Part shown: positions 34,827 through 41,600 of the stretch, in pieces | Numbering within the stretch: the first letter of the stretch is position 1 | Layout of the letters: each line of letters begins with the position of its first letter | Assembly: GCA_017525235.1 (NCBI GenBank) | Contig: JAFXTC010000019.1 | Location: 16,118-80,117 of the forward strand | From: Bacteroidaceae bacterium | Lineage (GTDB): Bacteria; Bacteroidota; Bacteroidia; Bacteroidales; Bacteroidaceae | Direction: 5' to 3' | Length of the DNA: 64,000 nucleotides | Program-made: the position numbers and the translations under genes | Notes under the pieces: generated by a model | The model's input: the letters and a program-made list of their open reading frames with translations, nothing else | What the model was told of the DNA's origin: nothing | Databases searched by the model: none

Positions 34827-35300
34827 ATGATATTCGTAACTATAGGTACCCAACTTCCGTTCGACCGTCTCATCAAAATAATAGATGAGTTGGCACCACA
34901 ACTGCATGAGGAAGTTATTGCGCAGGTATATCAATGTGGTTTTACACCCAAGAACATTAAGGCTATCGATTTCCTTGCACCAGATGAGTTTAACACACTC
35001 TTTGACAAAGCCCGTCTCATAGTATCGCACGCAGGAATGGGAACTATACTGTCTGCACTGCAAAAGGACAAGCCCATCATCGTATTCCCTCGCATTGCTG
35101 CTTTGGGGGAACATCGTAATGAACATCAGCTGGCTACGGCGCGTAAAATCAAGGAAATGGGTGCTGTCAACGTGGCAATGAACGAAGAAGAAATTACCTC
35201 CATGCTGTTGAATGGAAATCAAATAACGTTCCAACATATCGGTAACAGGGCATCACCATCTCTTATCCAATCAATAGAGGATTTTATAGACAGGCCATGA
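34827..35300 (+). CDS. Alg13/PssE-like glycosyltransferase catalytic subunit
   Basis: 157 residues: MIFVTIGTQLPFDRLIKIID and IVSHAGMGTILSALQKDKPI correspond to the GT28 C-terminal domain, with the UDP-sugar-binding region. It completes the split enzyme with the Alg14-like subunit. This is the last recognisable polysaccharide gene of the long plus-strand run. Confidence 0.92.
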   Translation: MIFVTIGTQLPFDRLIKIIDELAPQLHEEVIAQVYQCGFTPKNIKAIDFLAPDEFNTLFDKARLIVSHAGMGTILSALQKDKPIIVFPRIAALGEHRNEHQLATARKIKEMGAVNVAMNEEEITSMLLNGNQITFQHIGNRASPSLIQSIEDFIDRP

Positions 35301-35340
35301 AACTGCCTTCAGTGTAAAAACATAATAAAAAACAAACAAC

Positions 35341-35853
35341 ATGAAAACATCAGAGATAAAAGAATTATGGCGCACGCTTCCGTTATCTTCAGACAACGAC
35401 ATGAATAAGTTGGATAATCAGATTGAACTGAATCCTGCTGCATGGGAGGCTGTAGCCATATTCTTGAAAGAGAAAGACCTTAATGCATTGTCATTAGGTC
35501 GTAATGAGATTGGAAATGGAGCCTATGCAAATGTTGCAGAGTACGAGACAAAGCTGCAAAATGTATATGAACTGCATCGTAAATACATAGATGTACAACT
35601 ACTGACACATGGATGTGAAGCAGTTTTTGTCGCAGACAAAGAACAGGCCAGTGAACCACAAGGCCAGTTCGACGAAGAAGGTGATTATATACTTTATGCA
35701 AAGGCCGACAATGCACGCAAAGTGGTAGTAAGCCCTGCAAGTTACCAGGTGTTTTACCCCTCAGATGCCCACAAACCATGCATGGCGTTGGATGAATCTC
35801 CCCTACCCGTCCGAAAGGTGTGTGTAAAGATTCCGTACAAATGTGAGGAATGA
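35341..35853 (+). CDS. YhcH/YjgK/YiaL family cupin-like protein
   Basis: 170 residues of the DUF386 family. Conserved pieces: EYETKLQNVYELHRKYIDVQ, FYPSDAHKPCMALDE and VRKVCVKIPY, which bear the metal-binding His/Glu positions. One E. coli member helps convert sialic acid anomers, and others are linked to sugar catabolism. It lies 40 bp after the Alg13-like gene, so it may be co-transcribed, but a link to polysaccharide synthesis is not shown. Confidence 0.85.
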   Translation: MKTSEIKELWRTLPLSSDNDMNKLDNQIELNPAAWEAVAIFLKEKDLNALSLGRNEIGNGAYANVAEYETKLQNVYELHRKYIDVQLLTHGCEAVFVADKEQASEPQGQFDEEGDYILYAKADNARKVVVSPASYQVFYPSDAHKPCMALDESPLPVRKVCVKIPYKCEE

Positions 35854-35918
35854 TGACGAAGAAGCATTAATCGATGTACACAACCAAAGGTAAAAAAACT
35901 GTCATTAATTGGGGGGTG

Positions 35919-36000
35919 CTGTCACGCTTAGACAGAACTCTGTCAGCGCTATGACAATCTTTTGTCTACGTTTGACAATAGCGGATGTGAAGCGTGACAT
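35919..36000 (+). ncRNA. Candidate structured RNA (three-way junction) upstream of the DUF2007 gene
   Basis: Outer stem TGTCACGCTT (35920-35929) pairs with AAGCGTGACA (35990-35999), 10 bp. Inside, GACAG (35931-35935) pairs with CTGTC (35940-35944) around loop AACT. CGCTAT (35947-35952) pairs with ATAGCG (35978-35983) and encloses a hairpin GACAA (35953-35957)/TTGTC (35962-35966) with loop TCTT. TTGTC could instead pair with GACAA at 35974-35978, an exclusive alternative. The segment ends 36 bp before the next start codon. It could be a cis-regulatory leader or a cluster of TGTC/GACA protein sites; no known RNA family is recognised. Confidence 0.45.
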
Positions 36001-36035
36001 CGGAATAGAATTCAATTATAAATTAAACATATAAT

Positions 36036-36254
36036 ATGGAGATAAAACGGATTACTTGTCGTTCAGCGATTGAAGCGGCAGCTCTGAAGGCTTGGCTTGA
36101 AGAGGCAAATATCAATTGTATCATATTTGATGAGACAAACAGTAAGGTGGCACGTGGACTTCTCGACCAAACAATGGATGTGATGGTCAAAGAAGAAGAT
36201 CTGGAAAGAGCAAATGCTATTTATAAAGAACTGCTCAAGGCAAACGGCAACTAA
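36036..36254 (+). CDS. DUF2007-family small protein
   Basis: 72 residues, beginning MEIKRITCRSAIEAAALKAW and containing LDQTMDVMVKEEDLERANAI. This is the small ferredoxin-like fold of DUF2007, sometimes called putative signal transducing protein. The biochemical role is unknown. Family members often sit alone in Bacteroidetes genomes. The 182-bp gap before it holds the foldable element described above. Confidence 0.8.
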   Translation: MEIKRITCRSAIEAAALKAWLEEANINCIIFDETNSKVARGLLDQTMDVMVKEEDLERANAIYKELLKANGN

Positions 36255-36339
36255 TAGTAACCAACCGCACAAGTCAAAGAAGACCTATACACGGAAAGAC
36301 AAGCACAAGTCTTTGTGGAAATAATAAAGATCTGGAAAG

Positions 36340-36412
36340 AGCGATAGACGGGACTCGAACCCGCGACCCTCGGCTTGGGAAGCCAATGCTCTACCAACTG
36401 AGCCACTATCGC
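36340..36412 (-). tRNA. tRNA-Gly (anticodon CCC)
   Basis: Read on the minus strand: acceptor stem GCGATAG/CTATCGC, D arm GCTCAGTTGGTAGAGC, anticodon stem TTGGC/GCCGA with loop TTCCCAA, and T arm GCGGGTTCGAGTCCCGT. Discriminator is U and CCA is not encoded. Confidence 0.95.
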
Positions 36413-36428
36413 ATTCACTAAGACTATG

Positions 36429-36459
36429 CAAAATTACGGCATTTTCTGCACTTACACAA
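36429..36459 (-). promoter_or_regulatory. Promoter of tRNA-Gly, overlapping a terminator hairpin
   Basis: On the minus strand TAATTTTG (plus 36429-36436) is the -7 element. A TTG at 36457-36459 is the -33 element, 20 bp apart. The -33 element falls in and beside the loop of the hairpin at 36435-36471 and the -7 element at its foot. Confidence 0.55.
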
Positions 36460-36480
36460 GAAAATGCCGTAGTTTTTTTA
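36435..36480. terminator. Rho-independent terminator, possibly bidirectional
   Basis: A 13-bp perfect stem, TACGGCATTTTCT (36435-36447) with AGAAAATGCCGTA (36459-36471), has an 11-nt loop. A seven-T run follows on the plus strand, and AATTTT follows on the minus strand. It lies just after the stop of the minus-strand Crp-family gene. Confidence 0.8.
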
Positions 36481-37122
36481 TTTGGTAGCATGAGTCCACC
36501 ATGCATCATTCTGGTCTTTTGGCGAATGTTGCTTGGTGTTACTCTGCACACTTCCGTTTCGGACACGTGAGAGTGTTTCGGGTGTCATCTGCAGGAAACT
36601 GGCAATATGCACCATTGGGGCACGGAGGATAATCTCGGGCTTCTCGCGAAGAAGACGCTCGTAGCGCTCCGAGGCATTCTCGAATCGCTGGCTGTCGGCA
36701 TGTTCCTGCGAACTGATAGCAACATGCTCAAGAATCTTACGGTAGAGCATATCAATCTCCTGATTACGTACGAGCAGGTTGTTGAGGTCGTCATACGGAA
36801 TGGCATAAACCTTGGTATTCTCTAATGCCTCGACAATAAGTCGGCTAGGCTCCTGCTTCAGAAAACTCTCTATGCAGAAGACGATACGGCCCTCGAAACT
36901 AAAGTGCTCGGTAACGTCCTTATTATTCTTATAATAATATTGGCGAACCATGCCTTTCTCTACAAAATAAAGGTTACGGCAAACCTGCCCTTCTTGGAGA
37001 ATGGTATCACCCTTCTGGAACTTCATGGGCACAAGAATACTGCCCAAGATTTGTACTGCAGGCGGTGTAAGCGTGCAGTAGATTCGGGATATCTCACGTG
37101 CAATGTCTCTTCTTCTATCCAT
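36478..37122 (-). CDS. Crp/Fnr-family cyclic-nucleotide-binding-domain regulator
   Basis: An N-terminal cNMP-binding beta-roll spans about residues 20-130 (MKFQKGDTILQEGQVCRNLY, FVEKGMVRQYYY). A C-terminal helix-turn-helix follows (IASFLQMTPETLSRVRNGSV). The classic RxAA phosphate-binding motif for cAMP is not evident, as is common in Bacteroidetes paralogues, so the ligand may differ. It follows lepA by 37 bp on the same strand and is probably co-transcribed; a terminator ends the unit. Confidence 0.87.
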   Translation of the reverse strand: MDRRRDIAREISRIYCTLTPPAVQILGSILVPMKFQKGDTILQEGQVCRNLYFVEKGMVRQYYYKNNKDVTEHFSFEGRIVFCIESFLKQEPSRLIVEALENTKVYAIPYDDLNNLLVRNQEIDMLYRKILEHVAISSQEHADSQRFENASERYERLLREKPEIILRAPMVHIASFLQMTPETLSRVRNGSVQSNTKQHSPKDQNDAWWTHATK

Positions 37123-37159
37123 TACGGTTATTTCTGGTATTTAGGCTAAGGTGGGGTTA

Positions 37160-38941
37160 CTAATCTAATTTTAATACGGCAAGGAAGGCTTTCTGCGGAA
37201 CCTGTACGTTTCCGATCTGCTTCATGCGCTTCTTTCCTTTCTTTTGTTTTTCGAGCAATTTACGCTTACGGCTTACATCACCTCCGTAACACTTGGCAAG
37301 TACATCCTTACGGACCTGCTTTACCGTTTCACGGGCAATAATCTTGGCACCGATTGCGGCCTGAATGGCTATATCGAACTGCTGACGAGGCAGAAGTTCT
37401 TTAAGCTTCTCGCACATACGACGGCCAAACGTCTCGGCATTGTCGACGTGTGTCAGCGTGCTGAGGGCATCCACAGGCTCACCATTCAACAGAATATCCA
37501 TCTTTACCAGTTTGCTGGGGCGAAAGCCCGACTGGTGGTAATCAAATGAGGCATAGCCTTTACTTATGCTCTTGAGCTTATCATAGAAATCAATTACTAT
37601 CTCGCCAAGGGGCATGGCGTACTGAATCTCCACACGATTACCGCTGATATATTCTTGCTTCAACAACTCTCCTCGCTTACCCAGGCAGAGCGTCATGATA
37701 TTACCGATATAAGCGGTATGCGTGATGACGGTTGCATGGATGTATGGCTCTTCGATATGATCAATGAGTGTTGCATCGGGCATACCTGAGGGGTTATGCA
37801 CCTCCTTAACCTCGCCTTGCTTATCATATATAAGATACGATACGTTGGGTACGGTGGTAATGACGTCCATATTGAACTCACGGTCGAGACGTTCCTGTAT
37901 AATCTCCATGTGCAGTAGGCCCAAGAATCCGCAACGGAAGCCAAAACCCAAGGCAACGGAACTTTCGGGTTGGAAAGTCAGGCTGGCATCATTGAGCTGC
38001 AACTTCTCGAGGCTGGCACGCAGGTTCTCGAAGTCTTCGGTTTCGATGGGATAAACACCGGCAAAGACCATTGGCTTAACCTCTTCGAAGCCCGCAATAG
38101 CCTCCTTGCAAGGGTTCTCGACCGTTGTTATGGTATCGCCCACCTTTACTTCTGTGGCAGTCTTGATACCCGAAACGATATATCCGACATCGCCACAATG
38201 AAGTACCTTTCGCGGTACCATATCCATCTTCAGGACCCCAATCTCATCAGCCTTATATTCCTTGCCAGTATTGATGAACTGGACCTGATCGCCACTCTTA
38301 ATGCTTCCGTTAACAATCTTGAAGTAAGCAATGATACCACGGAAAGAGTTGAAGACAGAGTCGAAGATAAGTGCCTGAAGGGGTGCGTTCTCATCACCCT
38401 TGGGACAAGGAATGCGTTCAACAACAGCCTGCAAGATATCCTCAACGCCCATCCCGGTCTTACCACTGGCACGGATAATCTCCTCACGTTTGCAGCCAAT
38501 AAGTTCAACTATCTCATCTTCCACTTCCTCTGGCATAGCATTGGGCATATCGCATTTGTTGATGACGGGGATAATCTCCAAGTCGTGATCAATGGCCATA
38601 TACAGGTTGCTGATGGTCTGTGCCTGAACGCCCTGAGTGGCATCCACAACAAGTAAAGCGCCCTCGCAAGCTGCAATACTGCGTGAGACCTCGTAAGAAA
38701 AGTCTACGTGTCCCGGAGTGTCAATAAGATTTAGGATGTATTTCTCGCCCTGATAGTTATATTCCATCTGTATGGCGTGACTCTTGATGGTGATACCACG
38801 TTCACGCTCCAAATCCATATCATCCAACATCTGCCCTTCCGTCACCTCAATGGTATTGGTAAATTCCAACAGGCGGTCGGCAAGGGTGCTTTTTCCGTGG
38901 TCGATATGGGCTATAATACAGAAGTTTCTTATATGTTGCAT
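37160..38941 (-). CDS. lepA: Elongation factor 4 (LepA) ribosomal back-translocase GTPase
   Basis: 593 residues, the usual length. G1 motif AHIDHGKST (residues 11-19), switch region [15 protein letters not shown]3 DTPGH and G4 NKCD are intact. The LepA-specific C-terminal domain is seen in [19 protein letters not shown] and [11 protein letters not shown]. It acts on stalled or mis-translocated ribosomes. It is divergent from the phosphoglucomutase gene with a shared promoter region. Confidence 0.97.
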   Translation of the reverse strand: MQHIRNFCIIAHIDHGKSTLADRLLEFTNTIEVTEGQMLDDMDLERERGITIKSHAIQMEYNYQGEKYILNLIDTPGHVDFSYEVSRSIAACEGALLVVDATQGVQAQTISNLYMAIDHDLEIIPVINKCDMPNAMPEEVEDEIVELIGCKREEIIRASGKTGMGVEDILQAVVERIPCPKGDENAPLQALIFDSVFNSFRGIIAYFKIVNGSIKSGDQVQFINTGKEYKADEIGVLKMDMVPRKVLHCGDVGYIVSGIKTATEVKVGDTITTVENPCKEAIAGFEEVKPMVFAGVYPIETEDFENLRASLEKLQLNDASLTFQPESSVALGFGFRCGFLGLLHMEIIQERLDREFNMDVITTVPNVSYLIYDKQGEVKEVHNPSGMPDATLIDHIEEPYIHATVITHTAYIGNIMTLCLGKRGELLKQEYISGNRVEIQYAMPLGEIVIDFYDKLKSISKGYASFDYHQSGFRPSKLVKMDILLNGEPVDALSTLTHVDNAETFGRRMCEKLKELLPRQQFDIAIQAAIGAKIIARETVKQVRKDVLAKCYGGDVSRKRKLLEKQKKGKKRMKQIGNVQVPQKAFLAVLKLD

Positions 38942-38976
38942 TAAATCGTCAAATCAAGTTTTGCATTTCATGATTG

Positions 38977-39007
38977 CAAAAGTACAAAAAAACTATCAAT
39001 CCACAAA
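38977..39007 (-). promoter_or_regulatory. Promoter of lepA
   Basis: On the minus strand TACTTTTG (plus 38977-38984) follows TTTG (plus 39004-39007) after 19 bp. The leader is about 32 nt. Confidence 0.7.
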
Positions 39008-39024
39008 AGATAGGTTGGAAATTC

Positions 39025-39055
39025 TTGGCGTATTCACAACTTTTCAGTACCTTTG
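39025..39055 (+). promoter_or_regulatory. Promoter of the phosphoglucomutase gene
   Basis: TTG (39025-39027), a 20-bp spacer and TACCTTTG (39048-39055). The two divergent promoters here are back to back, with only 17 bp between their -33 elements. Confidence 0.7.
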
Positions 39056-39086
39056 CGATGAAAATTTATTTCATAAAACAAAGATT

Positions 39087-40826
39087 ATGGATGCACAGTT
39101 AATAAAAGAATGTGAAACAAAAGCTCTTACATGGCTAAATTCACCCTACTATGATGATGAAACCAAGACCGAAATTAAGGCTATGTTGGATAATGAAGAC
39201 AAGAATCCCCTTGTAGATGCTTTCTATCAGAGTCTGGAATTTGGAACAGGCGGTTTACGCGGCATTATGGGTGCCGGCACCAACCGTATGAACAAATACA
39301 TTGTAGGTATGGCAACCCAAGGATTTGCCAACTACATCAACAAAGCTTTCCCCGAAGGTGGGAAGAGTGTTGTTGTAGGCCACGACTGCCGTAACAATGG
39401 CCGCATGTTTGCCGAGAGTGTTGCAGATATCTTCAGTGCCAACGGTATTAAGGTTTATCTTTTCGAAGGCCTCCGCCCCACCCCAGAAATCAGTTTCGCC
39501 ATCCGTCAGTTGGGTGCTGTAGCCGGTGTAAATGTAACAGCCAGCCACAACCCTCGCGAATATAACGGATACAAGGCTTACTGGAGCGATGGCGCGCAGG
39601 TTATTGCTCCGCACGACACAGGTATCATTGAGGAAGTCAACAAGGTAGCTATCGAGGATGTTAAATTCGAGGGTAACAAAGACCTTATTAAGATTATTGG
39701 CGGTGAGATGGATTACGACTACATGATGGCTGTCAAGGAAGCTATGGTAGATCAGGACGTGATTCTGCGCCAGAAAGACCTGAACATCGTTTATAGCCCC
39801 ATGCACGGAACAGGACGTGTGATTGTGCCTCTATGTCTGCGCAGCTGGGGATTCCAGAATATAAACGTGGTGCCCGAGCAGATGGTGGTTGACGGCAACT
39901 TCCCCACTGTTATCAGTCCCAACCCCGAGAATGCTGAGGCTATGACACTGGGTATGAAGTTAGGTACCAAGCTGAATGCCGACCTAGTAATTGCCTCTGA
40001 CCCCGATGCCGACCGTTTGGCTATCGTATGCCGCGACCCTAAGGGTGAGTGGATTATCATCAACGGCAACCAGACCTGCATGATGTTCTGCTATTACATC
40101 ATCAAGAACAAACTGGCGCTGGGCACGCTGAAACCATCCGACTTCCTAGTAAAGACCATTGTTACAACCGAGGTTATTGCCAAGATGGCAGAAAAGAATC
40201 ATGTTGAGCTGCGTGACTGCTACACTGGCTTCAAATGGATTGCCCGTGAGATTGCCCTAAGCGAAGGCAAGCAGAAATATATTGGCGGAGGCGAGGAGAG
40301 CTTTGGATTCCTACCTTACGACAAGGTTCGCGACAAGGATTCACCAGCATCTATCTGCCTTATCTGCGAGATTGCCGCATGGGCAAAGGATCAGGGCAAG
40401 ACGTTGTACGACCTGCTGATGGACATCTATCTTGAGTACGGCTTCAGCTATGAGCACACTATCAACGTAGTGAAGCCCGGCAAGAGCGGTGCCGACGAGA
40501 TTAAGGCCATGATGGAGAACTTCCGTGCTAACCGCCCCAAGGAGATTGCAGGCAGCAAAGTGGTGCTGACTCGCGACTTCAAGACACTTAGGAAATATGA
40601 TGCACTGGGCAATGAATCGCCTCTGGTTATGCCTGCTACAAGCAACGTACTGCAGTACTTCTGCGAGGATGGTACCAAGGTTAGCGTCCGTCCCAGCGGT
40701 ACAGAACCCAAGATTAAGTTCTATCTGGAAATAAAAGATACCATGGGTTGCGCTAACTGCTACCAAGGTTGCGTAGAACGTGCCAAGGTTAAGGTTGAAG
40801 AGGTTAAAAAATCATTGGGAATTTAG
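39087..40826 (+). CDS. Phosphoglucomutase/phosphomannomutase (alpha-D-phosphohexomutase)
   Basis: 579 residues. Catalytic phosphoserine loop TASHNP (Ser143), metal loop SDPDADRLA, sugar-binding loop GGGEESFGF and phosphate-binding loop RPSGTEPKIKFY are all seen. The size and early FGTGGLRGIMG place it with PGM2-like/PgcA enzymes. It supplies glucose-1-phosphate or mannose-1-phosphate and therefore may feed the polysaccharide locus. ATG 39087 is used because it lies 32 bp downstream of the promoter; a longer open frame upstream would run into lepA. Confidence 0.93.
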   Translation: MDAQLIKECETKALTWLNSPYYDDETKTEIKAMLDNEDKNPLVDAFYQSLEFGTGGLRGIMGAGTNRMNKYIVGMATQGFANYINKAFPEGGKSVVVGHDCRNNGRMFAESVADIFSANGIKVYLFEGLRPTPEISFAIRQLGAVAGVNVTASHNPREYNGYKAYWSDGAQVIAPHDTGIIEEVNKVAIEDVKFEGNKDLIKIIGGEMDYDYMMAVKEAMVDQDVILRQKDLNIVYSPMHGTGRVIVPLCLRSWGFQNINVVPEQMVVDGNFPTVISPNPENAEAMTLGMKLGTKLNADLVIASDPDADRLAIVCRDPKGEWIIINGNQTCMMFCYYIIKNKLALGTLKPSDFLVKTIVTTEVIAKMAEKNHVELRDCYTGFKWIAREIALSEGKQKYIGGGEESFGFLPYDKVRDKDSPASICLICEIAAWAKDQGKTLYDLLMDIYLEYGFSYEHTINVVKPGKSGADEIKAMMENFRANRPKEIAGSKVVLTRDFKTLRKYDALGNESPLVMPATSNVLQYFCEDGTKVSVRPSGTEPKIKFYLEIKDTMGCANCYQGCVERAKVKVEEVKKSLGI

Positions 40827-41578
40827 TGATTCGATACTTAGCATATTGCCAAGGGGATATTCTTCTCACAACAGAGGGGAATATCCCTTTTGGATTGGAG
40901 CCGCCAATCCCATTAAAGCCATGGAACTGCATTACCACCTTACACGTAGGAGACAATGAAGTCAAGGTAATTCGTTTGGATAATCCTGTAGCAGGCAAAG
41001 AAGGCTTGCAGATGATGGGATTGCGCAAAACACATGCCCTGTTAAGCCCAGAAGACTACCAATTAGCAGGCAAGGGGGCCGAACTTATCTATTGGGACCA
41101 GAATACGCGCTACTGCGGCGTTTGTGGTGCTCCAACGAAATGGATGACTGATATCAGTAAGAAATGTCCTGAGTGCGGCAAGGAATGGTGGCCCTCCGTT
41201 TCAACAGCAATAATCGTTAGAATACAGCGCGACGACCGTATTCTGCTAGTCAGGGCACGAAACTTCAGAACCAATCATCACGGTCTTGTAGCAGGATTCT
41301 TGGAAACAGGGGAATCTTTGGAGCAATGTGTAGAGCGTGAGGTACGCGAAGAGGCTGGCATTAAGATTAAGAACCTGCGTTACTTTGACAGTCAGCCTTG
41401 GCCTTACCCCTTTGGACTGATGGTTGGCTTTACTGCCGATTATGACAGAGGCGAACTGAACCTTCAGAAAGAAGAGCTATGCGAAGGCGGATGGTTTACC
41501 CGTGATAATCTGCCTGAGATTCCTGACAAAGCATCCATTGCCCGTAAGTTGATTGATGACTGGCTCTCTAAAGTCTAA
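40826..41578 (+). CDS. nudC: NUDIX NADH pyrophosphatase, NudC-like
   Basis: 250 residues. A zinc ribbon (Cys97, Cys100, Cys114, Cys117 in CGVCGAP and CPECGKE) precedes the Nudix box (GLVAGFLETGESLEQCVERE, followed by VREEAG). The SQPWPYPFGLM motif after the box is diagnostic for the NADH pyrophosphatase/deNADding group. The start is a GTG whose first base is the last base of the mutase stop codon, implying coupled translation. A heptamer array covers its stop codon. Confidence 0.93.
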   Translation: MIRYLAYCQGDILLTTEGNIPFGLEPPIPLKPWNCITTLHVGDNEVKVIRLDNPVAGKEGLQMMGLRKTHALLSPEDYQLAGKGAELIYWDQNTRYCGVCGAPTKWMTDISKKCPECGKEWWPSVSTAIIVRIQRDDRILLVRARNFRTNHHGLVAGFLETGESLEQCVEREVREEAGIKIKNLRYFDSQPWPYPFGLMVGFTADYDRGELNLQKEELCEGGWFTRDNLPEIPDKASIARKLIDDWLSKV

Positions 41579-41600
41579 GGACTAAAGCCTAAGGTCTAAT
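41566..41600. repeat. Heptamer tandem repeat between convergent nudC and GH27 genes
   Basis: Five 7-bp units CTCTAAA, GTCTAAG, GACTAAA, GCCTAAG and GTCTAAT in exact phase. It contains the stop codons of both convergent genes. Confidence 0.8.

Noticed and set aside
36285-36566. Minus-strand open frame of 93 codons over the tRNA-Gly region
   Set aside because: It runs through the tRNA and the terminator hairpin and has no recognisable protein features.
37970-38656. Plus-strand open frame of 228 codons opposite lepA
   Set aside because: It lies entirely within the conserved LepA reading frame and has no independent features.
38784-39086. 5' extension of the phosphoglucomutase frame into lepA
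   Set aside because: The extension is antisense to lepA and contains the divergent promoters. The family N terminus begins at ATG 39087.
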